Shown: positions 1 through 7,684 of the stretch, piece by piece
Layout of the letters: each line of letters opens with the position of its first letter
Numbering within the stretch: the first letter of the stretch is position 1
Origin: Luteolibacter rhizosphaerae
Lineage (GTDB): Bacteria; Verrucomicrobiota; Verrucomicrobiia; Verrucomicrobiales; Akkermansiaceae
Length of the DNA: 64,000 bases
Direction of reading: 5' to 3'
NCBI RefSeq assembly: GCF_025950095.1
Contig: NZ_JAPDDR010000008.1
Span: 124,001 to 188,000, forward strand
Notes under the pieces: model-generated
What the model was told of the DNA's origin: nothing
Databases searched by the model: none
The model's input: the letters and a program-made list of their open reading frames with translations, nothing else
Made by a program: the position numbers and the translations under genes

Positions 1-953
1 TTCATTGGCTGCCGTGGCGGGTGATTTTCCTGATCAATATCCCGATCGGCCTTCTCGGGCTCTGGCTGGTGAAGAAGCACATGCCGGATCACCGCGGCGC
101 GGTGGCGGATCCTTTGGACGCACGGGGCTTCATTCTCTTCGGAGCGGGGATCGCCCTGCTCTCCTGGGTTCTGGAGATCTTCGGCGAGCATCGCATGGAA
201 ACCGGCTGGGTCGCCGGACTGGCCGCCATCTCGCTGGGGCTCATCGGCGCCTATTTCGTTCATGCGCGGAAGTCGGCAAATCCCTTGTTGCCGGTGGATC
301 TATTTAGAGTCCGCACCTTCCGGGTTTCGGTCGTCGGCGGTTTCCTGACCCGTTTGGGGATCAGTGGGATGCCTTTCCTCCTGCCGCTGCTCTATCAGCT
401 CGGGATGGGCTTCTCGCCCTGGCAAGCCGGGCTGCTGGTGATGCCGCAGGCGCTGGCGGCGATCGGCATGAAGCTGGCGGTGCAGCGGATCATGGGACAT
501 TTCGGACATAAGCGCGTGTTGCTATGCAATACGGTCTTGATCGGCCTGATGATCGCCGCCTTCTCGCAGGTCGGGCCCGGAACGCCGGTCTGGGTGATCC
601 TCATCTTCAGCATCCTGCAAGGCAGCGTGTCGGCTTTGCAATTCACCGCGATGAACTCGCTGGCCTATGCCGATACCACGGACGAGCAAGCGAGCGATGC
701 CAGCACCGTGGCCAGCACCGGACAACAGCTTGCGATCAGCTTTGGCATCGCCTTCGCCTCGCTGGTCACTGCGTGGTTCCTCGGCGGAATCGATCGCACG
801 AATCCGGCGCAATTGGTCCCGGCCTTGCACAAGGCCTATCTGCTGTTAGGCGGAGTGACGGTCGCGAGTTCTGCGATGTTCCTCACCCTCAGGCGCGCCG
901 ATGGTGATAACGTCAGCGGCCACGGGCAAATCAAGGAAGTGGTGGAAGCCTGA
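1..953 (+). CDS. MFS multidrug exporter, DHA2/EmrB-like (5' truncated)
   Basis: The reading frame is open from the window edge (first full codon at position 3), so the N-terminal part of the protein lies outside the window. The visible ~317 residues contain about nine hydrophobic segments. Near the start is FLINIPIG, the hallmark that follows the first six helices in 14-helix DHA2 drug:proton antiporters of the EmrB/QacA type. A GTG inside this motif (21-23) is only an internal valine. The predicted role is proton-driven export of small toxic molecules across the inner membrane; the substrate cannot be read from sequence. The C-terminus ends in a short charged tail. It converges with the leftward transporter pair that follows, with 10 bp between the stop codons. 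Family assignment is fairly sure, substrate unknown. Confidence 0.85.
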   Translation, partial: HWLPWRVIFLINIPIGLLGLWLVKKHMPDHRGAVADPLDARGFILFGAGIALLSWVLEIFGEHRMETGWVAGLAAISLGLIGAYFVHARKSANPLLPVDLFRVRTFRVSVVGGFLTRLGISGMPFLLPLLYQLGMGFSPWQAGLLVMPQALAAIGMKLAVQRIMGHFGHKRVLLCNTVLIGLMIAAFSQVGPGTPVWVILIFSILQGSVSALQFTAMNSLAYADTTDEQASDASTVASTGQQLAISFGIAFASLVTAWFLGGIDRTNPAQLVPALHKAYLLLGGVTVASSAMFLTLRRADGDNVSGHGQIKEVVEA

Positions 954-963
954 GTCCCTCGTT

Positions 964-1587
964 TCAGTCCCATTTGATTCGGCGCGCTCCGAGCCACAAC
1001 AGGGCTGGCACGCCAATGCTGAAAGCGATCGCCCATCCCGGGGCATCGCGGCCGACGGCACCGATCCACGCGAAGAGGAAGCCCACCGGGATGCTGCCGC
1101 AAGCCAGCGCGGCAAGAAAGCGGTGGAAGGGCATGCGCACCAGTCCGGCCGTGCATGACAATGCCTCGGGAAGAATGGGGATCGCGCGTGAAAGAGCGAC
1201 CACCCAGCCACCACCGCGGGAGAATAGCAGCCGTCCCCGTTCGAAGTCGCGGTCGCCCAGCAGCTTCCGGGCGGCCTTCTCACCGATCAAACGGCCGAGC
1301 CCGTAACCGCAGAGGCCAGCGAGAATCGATCCCGCCGCCGCGAAGAATCCACCGAGCAGAGCCCCATACACCAGCCCGAGCGCGGACATAACGACCGTCC
1401 CGGGAATCGGGAGCACCAGGTCCGCCGCCAGCAGACCCATGCCCGCCGCCCATGCCCAAGGGCCGGCTTGCTTCATCCACTCCGCGGCTCCGGTGAGGGT
1501 GAAATGCTGCTCCCAATGCCCGCCCCAGAGCAGCCACACCGCGATCACGAGGGCGGAGACGGCGATGAACCAGAGCAGCAGGCGCAT
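964..1587 (-). CDS. TVP38/TMEM64-family (VTT domain) membrane protein
   Basis: This 207-residue protein has five to six hydrophobic segments. It carries features of the DedA/TVP38 'VTT' fold: a small-residue-rich region ending GYGLGRLIGE (about residues 94-103) and the re-entrant motif SRAIPILPE followed by SCTAG, where Arg and the paired prolines are the conserved family positions. Family members are proposed lipid scramblases or flippases and affect envelope integrity; the transported lipid is not inferable. It lies 10 bp downstream of the DASS transporter on the same strand, so the two are probably co-transcribed. The start is the ATG at 1587, and the N-terminal hydrophobic stretch is the first transmembrane helix. 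No oddities seen. Confidence 0.8.
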   Translation of the reverse strand: MRLLLWFIAVSALVIAVWLLWGGHWEQHFTLTGAAEWMKQAGPWAWAAGMGLLAADLVLPIPGTVVMSALGLVYGALLGGFFAAAGSILAGLCGYGLGRLIGEKAARKLLGDRDFERGRLLFSRGGGWVVALSRAIPILPEALSCTAGLVRMPFHRFLAALACGSIPVGFLFAWIGAVGRDAPGWAIAFSIGVPALLWLGARRIKWD

Positions 1588-1597
1588 GGCGGTATTG

Positions 1598-2998
1598 TTA
1601 GAAGATCCACCAGGCCAGCAAGGTCACTCCGAGCAGGCAGAGGAAATCGAGCAGCATCCCCGTCTTGATCATCTGGCGCTGGGGAATGCGTCCCGTTGCA
1701 AAGACGATCGCATTCGGCGGAGTCGCCACCGGGAGCATGGAGCCGCAGGATGATGCGATGGCGATGGGGATCACCAGCTTGGCCGGAGCGATGCCAAGCT
1801 CCAGTCCGATCGAGTGGAAGATCGGCACCATCAGCGCGGCAGTGGCGGTATTGCTGGAGAACTCCCCGAGCAGGATCACGAAGAGCAGCGAGGCGGCGAT
1901 CAGCAAGGCCAAGGGCCAATCGTGGACCATTGCCACGATCTCGCGGGCCATGAACAAGCTCGCGCCCGTCTTGTCCAGCACGGTGCTCAGGGCGATACCT
2001 CCGCCGAAAAGCAGCAAGACTCCCCACTCGGTGCCGCGCTCGATCTGCCTCCATGTAACGGTGCGGAAGATCACGAGCGCCATCACCGCGAGCAGGGCGA
2101 TCAGGGAATCGGTCGCAGCCGTGATCCCGAGCATTTTCCCGAGCCATTCACCGCAGATCCATAGCACTCCGGTGATGGTGAAGATCGCGATGGTCGCCGC
2201 TTTGGTCGCGCTCCACTTGAAGTGGTCGATCTTCGGTAGGGGGAAGCTTGCCACCGTGGGTCGGCACGCCAGTCGCAGGGCCAGCACCATCAGGAAGAAA
2301 AGCAGGAACATGGATGGCAGCCCGAAGCGCAGCCATTCAAGAAAGCCGATGCCGAGTTGCTTGGCGGCAATCCCGTTCGGCGGAGTCCCCACCACGGTAC
2401 CCAATCCACCGATGCTGGAAGCGTAGGCAGTACCTAGCAAAAGGTAGATTGCGTTGCGGTCGCTTCCTTCGCCCTCCGGCAGCTTGCGCAGGATGCCGAT
2501 CACCAGCGGGATCATCAGGGCCGTGGTGGCGGTGTTGCTCATCCACATCGAGAGGAAGGTGGTGGTGCCGAAGACCAACCAGGAAACCCGCATGAAGCTG
2601 CCTTTGCCTCGCAGCAGGAGCTGGTTGGCGATCCATTGGTCCAAGCCTTGGGCGGACATGGCCGATGCCAGGGCGAAGCCGCCGAAAAACAGGAAGATCA
2701 GGGGATCGGCAAATCCGGCCAAAGCCGACTTCATGTCCATCAGCCCGCAGATCGTGGCGAGGATGGGCACCAGCAGGGCGGTGGCTGCCAGTGGCAGCGC
2801 CTCGCTGATCCAAAGTAAACCGATACAAAGGAAGATCCCCAGACCGAGACGGATTTTACCCGGATCGAGACCTGCACCCGGATCAAAAGGGATGATGAAG
2901 GGCAGGGGAATCAGCGCGAAGCTTAGCAAGATCAGCCAGGTTTCACGGCGGCGGAAGAAGGGGCGCTCGTCCGGGGATGGTTCACGGGTTTCCTCCAT
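1598..2998 (-). CDS. DASS/SLC13-family sodium:carboxylate symporter
   Basis: The 466-residue membrane protein belongs to the divalent anion:Na+ symporter family (CitT/SdcS/VcINDY). It shows the two inverted-repeat SNT signatures expected of this fold: SNTATTALMIP in the first half and SNTATAALMVP in the second. Each helps bind Na+ and a substrate carboxylate. The stretch SEALPLAATALLVP matches the first family scaffold helix. The likely function is Na+-coupled uptake of C4-dicarboxylates, citrate or sulfate; sequence alone does not choose among them. It is the first gene of a two-gene leftward unit with the TVP38-like gene. The ATG at 2998 gives a short charged cytoplasmic N-terminus before helix 1. 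Confidence 0.88.
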   Translation of the reverse strand: MEETREPSPDERPFFRRRETWLILLSFALIPLPFIIPFDPGAGLDPGKIRLGLGIFLCIGLLWISEALPLAATALLVPILATICGLMDMKSALAGFADPLIFLFFGGFALASAMSAQGLDQWIANQLLLRGKGSFMRVSWLVFGTTTFLSMWMSNTATTALMIPLVIGILRKLPEGEGSDRNAIYLLLGTAYASSIGGLGTVVGTPPNGIAAKQLGIGFLEWLRFGLPSMFLLFFLMVLALRLACRPTVASFPLPKIDHFKWSATKAATIAIFTITGVLWICGEWLGKMLGITAATDSLIALLAVMALVIFRTVTWRQIERGTEWGVLLLFGGGIALSTVLDKTGASLFMAREIVAMVHDWPLALLIAASLLFVILLGEFSSNTATAALMVPIFHSIGLELGIAPAKLVIPIAIASSCGSMLPVATPPNAIVFATGRIPQRQMIKTGMLLDFLCLLGVTLLAWWIF

Positions 2999-3109
2999 TT
3001 AGGCAGCTAGTTGGAGCCGATCGGCGGGGGAGGGCAAGCTTGCGGCGTGCATGTAAGGAAACAGGATCAAGCGCGGGACAATGTCCGCCAAGGCGTTTAG
3101 GGTCGCGCC

Positions 3110-4078
3110 GTGAAGCATCGCCTGCCTGTCCTCGTCGCCTTGGGTTTCCTGTCACAGGGCGAGGCGTCCGACACCTTTCGCAATCCGATCAATCCATCGG
3201 CGGATCCGTGGATCGGCTATGCCGAGGGCAAATATCATCTGGCCACGACTCAAGGTGACCGGGTGAAGCTCTGGTCGGCCAAGACCATCGCCGGGCTCAA
3301 GGATGCCAAGCCGGTGACGGTGTGGGAGCGGGGGAAAGGCGTCTGGGCCGCGGAGTTCCACTATCTGCCCACCCGCCTGGGCAAGCGCTGGTTCTGCTAC
3401 TTCACCAAGACCGATGGCGAGGACGTCGACCACCGGATGTATGTGGCGGAGAGTAAGACCCACAGCATCACCGGTCCCTATGGCGAGGCGAAGCTCATCA
3501 AGACGGACCCGAAGAACGAGTTCTACGCCATCGACGGCAGCGTCTTCGAGCATGGCGGCAAATACTACTTCATGTGGGCCGGTCATCCCGGGCACCGCAT
3601 CTTCATGTCGCGCATGAAGGACCCCTTCACCCTGGAAGGAGAGCGCGTCCTGATCCCCGCCTCCGGCTTCGGCTGCGAGGAAGTACGGGAGGGTCCGTAC
3701 ATCCTGAAGCATGGAAAGAACCTCTTCCTCACCTATTCCGCCTGCGATACCGGCAAGCCGGACTACAAGGTCGGCTACCTCTGGATGCCGGAGGATAAGG
3801 ATCCGATGAAGCCAGCCTCATGGACCCAGGAGCCGGAGCCCCTGCTGGAGCGGAATGATGCCGGAGAGGTCTTCGGTCCAGGCCACCACTCCTTCTTCAA
3901 GTCGCCCGATGGCAAGGAGGACTGGATCGCCTACCACGGCAAGACCGTGAAGGAATACACCTACCGCGGCCGCAGCACCCGGGTGCAAAAGCTGGAGTGG
4001 GATGGCGACGGCTTTCCCAAGAAGATCGTGCCGCTGCCTCTGGAGGCTGAGGTTGCAGTGCCCTCAGGAGAGAAATGA
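3110..4078 (+). CDS. Secreted glycoside hydrolase family 43-like enzyme
   Basis: Starting at a GTG (3110), the 322-residue product has a signal peptide (about residues 1-19, ending QGEAS). It then shows a five-bladed propeller pattern typical of GH43/GH117-type enzymes. The three catalytic carboxylates can be placed by motif: Asp32 in SADPW (general base), Asp142 in AIDGSVF (pKa modulator) and Glu194 in VREGPY (general acid). Family activities are mainly alpha-L-arabinofuranosidase, endo-arabinanase and beta-xylosidase; subfamily is not resolved. The C-terminus has the YRGRSTRVQKLEW strand often found at the end of GH43 catalytic domains. It sits alone, between a leftward transporter unit and an inverted-repeat element. 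With the GH127 enzyme at the right end of the window it suggests use of arabinose-containing plant polysaccharides. Confidence 0.85.
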   Translation: MKHRLPVLVALGFLSQGEASDTFRNPINPSADPWIGYAEGKYHLATTQGDRVKLWSAKTIAGLKDAKPVTVWERGKGVWAAEFHYLPTRLGKRWFCYFTKTDGEDVDHRMYVAESKTHSITGPYGEAKLIKTDPKNEFYAIDGSVFEHGGKYYFMWAGHPGHRIFMSRMKDPFTLEGERVLIPASGFGCEEVREGPYILKHGKNLFLTYSACDTGKPDYKVGYLWMPEDKDPMKPASWTQEPEPLLERNDAGEVFGPGHHSFFKSPDGKEDWIAYHGKTVKEYTYRGRSTRVQKLEWDGDGFPKKIVPLPLEAEVAVPSGEK

Positions 4079-4154
4079 CGAATGAGGTATTTCCGAATGA
4101 CAAATGAAGCCGCCTTTGAGGCATTCGACATTCGGAAATTCTGAATCCGTCATT
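4074..4154. repeat. Imperfect palindromic intergenic element
   Basis: The short gap between the GH43 gene and the DUF4407 gene is almost filled by an inverted repeat. Outer arms AATGACG (4074-4080) and CGTCATT (4148-4154) are complementary. So are inner arms ATTTCCGAATG (4089-4099) and CATTCGGAAAT (4129-4139), 11 of 11 bp. The element is AT-richer than its surroundings and overlaps the stop codon of the upstream gene. It resembles a small REP/MITE-type intergenic repeat. It could also act as a bidirectional terminator for the two convergent genes. Only one copy is visible in this window. Confidence 0.6.
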
Positions 4155-4162
4155 GCGCAGCC

Positions 4163-5851
4163 CTACGCCGATTGCCCGGCGAAGAAGACCTCCATGCGGT
4201 GCTGCATGTCCTCGTAGAAGCGCTTCTTGATCGCTTCCAAAGCGGCCAGCTTCTCCGGCCCGGCGTGGCGTGCTTCTTCCTGCTCCAGACGGATCTTCTC
4301 GGCGAAGGACTTTTCCATCTGGATCAGGGAATCGAGGAACTCCTGCGCGGCGCGGGAGTGCTCCACGCCATCGACGAGGGCATTCTCCAGACGCTTGTTC
4401 CGCGTGACCGCGAAGAGGTTGCCGGCGGCCACCTTCTCCATGTAGCGCTGGTGGCTGGTGCGGAAGGCCTTGTGCTCGGCATCGTAGGTGATCTCGTCGC
4501 GGTCCAGCAGGGTATCGTAGGGGCCTGGCTTGGTGAAGAACTTCACGATCAGCGGAATCGTGTCCACCAGCATGAAGAGCAGGGTCAGCACGACGTAGGT
4601 GGCGAAGGCGAACTGGCCACCCTCGCTGCCTGCCTTGAAAAGACCATGCAGAGCCAGCGTCTGGGTCAGGATGTCCTTCCGCGGCTCGGCTTGGATCGCC
4701 TCGATTCGGGCCCGCTCATCGGCGGCCACGGCACCGAGTTCGTCTTGGGCGCGCTTCAGTTCGGCGAGGCGGATCTCGATCTGTTGGTCGATCGAGGAGC
4801 GCAGCGAATTCTGCTGCTCGGTGAAGGAGTCGGCCTGGCTTTCCTCGACCTTGCGCTTGAGGGCCGCCACGCGATCCTCCTCCGCCTTGTTGGCTGCGGC
4901 GATCTCGGAAAGCTTCGCCTCGAAGGTGGCGATCGCGCCCTTCTCGGCCTCGCGAACCTGGGTCTGCAGGGTCGCCTTCTCCGCGCTGAGGTGCTCGAGC
5001 AGTCCGCCGATCCGCTGGGATTCCTGGCGGCGCGGCTCGAGCTGGTCGGCCCGGATCGAGCGGGCGCGTGGTCCCTCACCGCGCATGCCGGAGCGCTGGC
5101 CGTTCAGCTCGCGCTCGAATTCCGCCTGCCAGAAACCAAGTTCGGATTGGAGCTTCGTATACTGCGGGCTCAGTTCATCGGCCTGCGTGTTCACGATGTC
5201 GAGGCGGTCGCGGAAAGGCTTGGTCGCCTCATCGGTGGCCGTCTTCAACTCGGCCTGTTGTTCGGGCGTCAGACCCGGGATTGCCGCTTGGGCGTCCTCG
5301 CGGTCCTGGATGATGAACTTCGCTTGGAAGGTTTCCTTGCGCTTCTCGCGCTGGGCTTCGATTGTTTCCTCCAGCTTTGTGACTTCGCCGCGCGCCGCTT
5401 CCTTCGTCACCGCGAACTTCTCGCGCTCGGTCGCAATCTCCTTCGAGCGGTCCTCCTCGACCACCGTCTGGATCGTGTCGCGGAAGAGCAGCAGCACCAG
5501 CGGGTGGGCGATGGTCAGGCCCATCAGGATTGCGACGACCAAACGCAACGAGAATTGGGAGAGCTTCCGCCACCAGGACAAGAAGGGCCGGTAGCCTGCC
5601 AGCAGGGCGCGGTCGATCGTGAGAATGATGAAGGCCCAGACCGCCGCCACCGGATAGATCACACGCGGGTTGTCGGTGAGGGTGGACAACGCGTAGGAGC
5701 ACGCGATGAAGGCGAAGGCGCAGGGCACCAGAACCGTGGCACCGAAGGCGACATACTTTCGCTGCTCCCAATTCGGGCACTGTTCGAGAGTTTCCGTGCC
5801 TGCACCCGAGAGCCAGAAGAAGAGGCGCTTGAAAGGATTGGACTTATTCAT
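4163..5851 (-). CDS. DUF4407 domain membrane protein with long coiled coil
   Basis: This 562-residue protein matches the DUF4407 architecture. A cytoplasmic N-terminus is followed by three hydrophobic helices (about residues 33-56, 66-86 and 98-122) with an LTIDRALLAGY motif between them. Then comes a ~300-residue highly charged heptad-rich coiled coil (about 130-425) and a final membrane helix near residues 435-457, followed by a charged tail ending in FFAGQSA. The function of DUF4407 is not established; membrane anchoring of a long coiled-coil rod is what the sequence shows. It stands alone on the minus strand. The opposite strand also has a long open frame, an artefact of the GC-rich coiled-coil codons. 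Confidence 0.85.
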   Translation of the reverse strand: MNKSNPFKRLFFWLSGAGTETLEQCPNWEQRKYVAFGATVLVPCAFAFIACSYALSTLTDNPRVIYPVAAVWAFIILTIDRALLAGYRPFLSWWRKLSQFSLRLVVAILMGLTIAHPLVLLLFRDTIQTVVEEDRSKEIATEREKFAVTKEAARGEVTKLEETIEAQREKRKETFQAKFIIQDREDAQAAIPGLTPEQQAELKTATDEATKPFRDRLDIVNTQADELSPQYTKLQSELGFWQAEFERELNGQRSGMRGEGPRARSIRADQLEPRRQESQRIGGLLEHLSAEKATLQTQVREAEKGAIATFEAKLSEIAAANKAEEDRVAALKRKVEESQADSFTEQQNSLRSSIDQQIEIRLAELKRAQDELGAVAADERARIEAIQAEPRKDILTQTLALHGLFKAGSEGGQFAFATYVVLTLLFMLVDTIPLIVKFFTKPGPYDTLLDRDEITYDAEHKAFRTSHQRYMEKVAAGNLFAVTRNKRLENALVDGVEHSRAAQEFLDSLIQMEKSFAEKIRLEQEEARHAGPEKLAALEAIKKRFYEDMQHRMEVFFAGQSA

Positions 5852-5903
5852 GGGAAAGCGAACCTGAAGATCAAAGCGTGGTTCTCGCCAAAAGCGAGGC
5901 TGC

Positions 5904-5941
5904 GCGCCGGATTTATCGGCTAACGCGGAATAAATCCGCGC
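5904..5941. repeat. Hairpin-forming inverted repeat upstream of the DUF4407 gene
   Basis: Arms GGATTTAT (5909-5916) and ATAAATCC (5930-5937) pair perfectly around a 13-base loop. With one bulge the stem extends through GCGC/GCGC to about 12 bp. It lies in the 141-bp gap between two leftward genes. It could end transcription of the upstream gene, but no T-tract follows on the minus strand. A REP-like repeat is the other possibility. Confidence 0.45.
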
Positions 5942-5992
5942 TCTCTCACTCGATTCGTCAAAATTTCGTGAAGACGTCCCGGGTGCGTAGAT

Positions 5993-7684
5993 TCACTCGC
6001 CGCTGAACTCTAGTTTCACCAGTCGCTGGTTCCCGGAGTCGAAAACCACCGCCCGCTTTCCCCGCGCTGCTAGCGTCGTCGGCCGGTTGAGCCGCGCGAG
6101 ATCCTCTCCTGCACGGTCGGTAGTTCCAAAGCTAGCGAGGAGTTTTCCCGCGGCATCGAAACATAGCACCCGGTGGCGCAGGGTGTCCGCCACCCAGAGC
6201 AGATCCTCGCTCGCGGCCAAGTGGATGACCTCCCCGAATCGAGAGGCCGTGTCCTCGCTGCCCCAATCCTTCCAGCGCGAGGTCTCCTTGAAGCCTCCTT
6301 GCCCGGTTCTGAACCCAATCACCTCGCCCTTGTCCGCAGCTAGGATCGCCTTCCCTTGCGTGGCCAGGCTGGTGATCGCGGAAAGCCCTCCGGGTAGCTC
6401 CGCCGCCCCTGCATCGCCCTCGAACTTCCCTTCGCCCGCAATGTGCATCATCCGGCCTTTCCCCTGCGCATCCGTGACCAGCAGCGTCAGACGCTCTTGA
6501 TCGGGGACCAGAGCACAGGCCACAGCGTTCTCTGGCAGGGGAATGTCCTCGGAAAGCCCCGCCGGGCCATCGCCTTTGCCATAGTAGAGCGCGGGTTTCT
6601 TCCAGCGGATCCCCGGCGCGACGATACCTCCGCCCGGCAGGGTCGCCGCCCCGGCAAATCCCGGCGCATCCGGCGGCGGCACGCTGTGACGCAGCGGCGT
6701 ATCCGGCCCGTCGCTCCATTCCCAGAATCCGCTGTGGAACCAGACCCGGTCCTCGCCGTCCATGGCCAGTGCTCCGCAACGTGGCACCGCGCCGATCCGC
6801 CGCAGGATCGTGAAGCGGCTTTCCACCGGCGACCACTCCAGCAGGTGCATCACTCCCTCCGCGCCGGAGGCGGCGAAGAGGTTGCCACCGAGATCGGCCA
6901 GGCCACGCGCGTCGTTCAGTTCGTGGTTCCCCGGCACGTAGCCGATGAAGGCCCCGGAAGCCCCGCCGAGCACCACCCCGGGATCCGGTAGGAAGTCCGC
7001 GCCGAAACGCCGCAGGGTGCCGTGCCATGCCGAGCCATACCAGCGCTCTGCCAGCCACTGCGGCCGGTCGCCGGGCGCGGGCCATGGCCCCCGTTGACCC
7101 TCGGGTGCGAAGGAGTCGATCCGCTGCATTGTGTCGCCCGTCTTGGCGAAGATTCCGTTGTCCGGACCGATCGCGATGTCCGAGGTGTCGGATTCCAGCA
7201 CCTCGACCGGCTTGGTCTCGCCCGCGGCATTCACTAAAAAAGCCTCGCGCCCCCTGGCTGCCGCGACCCAGCCGTCTTGGCTGTTGGGTGAGATCCGCGT
7301 GACCTCGGGGGCCAGCGCGGTGGGGTGCGTCGCCGCCTGAGCGTCGAGCGGAAGGACATGGAGCGACTTGCCGACTTTCATCAACAGTTGCTCGCCGCAG
7401 ATCACCAGCGTGTCCTTGTCGTGTGCGCTACCGCCAGGAGGGATCTCGTAGCTCGCTATCAGGCGGCCATCCACCGCATAGCGGTTCAGCCTGCCGTCAC
7501 CGCCCCGATCCCATAGCGAGCCCTGCGCGTCGTAGGCCACGCCCATGCCGCTCGCGTTCTTCTCCGCGAAGCGCACCAAGGTCGTGCCTTGCTCGCCGGA
7601 GTTTCCCAGCACCCCGCGATGGCGCAGGGACGTCTCAGCCGCGGCGGCGGGAATGAGTGCAATCAATAGAAGCGGCAGTCTCAT
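5993..7684 (-). CDS. Secreted beta-propeller (NHL-like) protein
   Basis: The 563-residue product begins with a signal peptide (about residues 1-16, MRLPLLLIALIPAAAA). It continues as repeated beta-propeller blades with recurring motifs such as DAQGSLWDRGGDGRLNRY, MDGEDRVWFHSGFW and WVADTLRHRVLCFDAAGK, the last being a clear NHL-type blade near the C-terminus. The reading frame stays open far upstream, but the ATG at 7684 is chosen because it is followed directly by the signal peptide. It also overlaps the upstream gene's stop as ATGA (7681-7684), the usual sign of translational coupling. It is probably exported and may act with the large upstream protein, whose blade motifs are similar. No enzymatic residues are recognised. 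Confidence 0.78.
   Translation of the reverse strand: MRLPLLLIALIPAAAAETSLRHRGVLGNSGEQGTTLVRFAEKNASGMGVAYDAQGSLWDRGGDGRLNRYAVDGRLIASYEIPPGGSAHDKDTLVICGEQLLMKVGKSLHVLPLDAQAATHPTALAPEVTRISPNSQDGWVAAARGREAFLVNAAGETKPVEVLESDTSDIAIGPDNGIFAKTGDTMQRIDSFAPEGQRGPWPAPGDRPQWLAERWYGSAWHGTLRRFGADFLPDPGVVLGGASGAFIGYVPGNHELNDARGLADLGGNLFAASGAEGVMHLLEWSPVESRFTILRRIGAVPRCGALAMDGEDRVWFHSGFWEWSDGPDTPLRHSVPPPDAPGFAGAATLPGGGIVAPGIRWKKPALYYGKGDGPAGLSEDIPLPENAVACALVPDQERLTLLVTDAQGKGRMMHIAGEGKFEGDAGAAELPGGLSAITSLATQGKAILAADKGEVIGFRTGQGGFKETSRWKDWGSEDTASRFGEVIHLAASEDLLWVADTLRHRVLCFDAAGKLLASFGTTDRAGEDLARLNRPTTLAARGKRAVVFDSGNQRLVKLEFSGE

Noticed and set aside
4172-5923. 583-codon open frame antisense to DUF4407
   Set aside because: Leu/Gly/Arg-rich shadow of a coiled-coil gene in GC-rich DNA, with no motifs.
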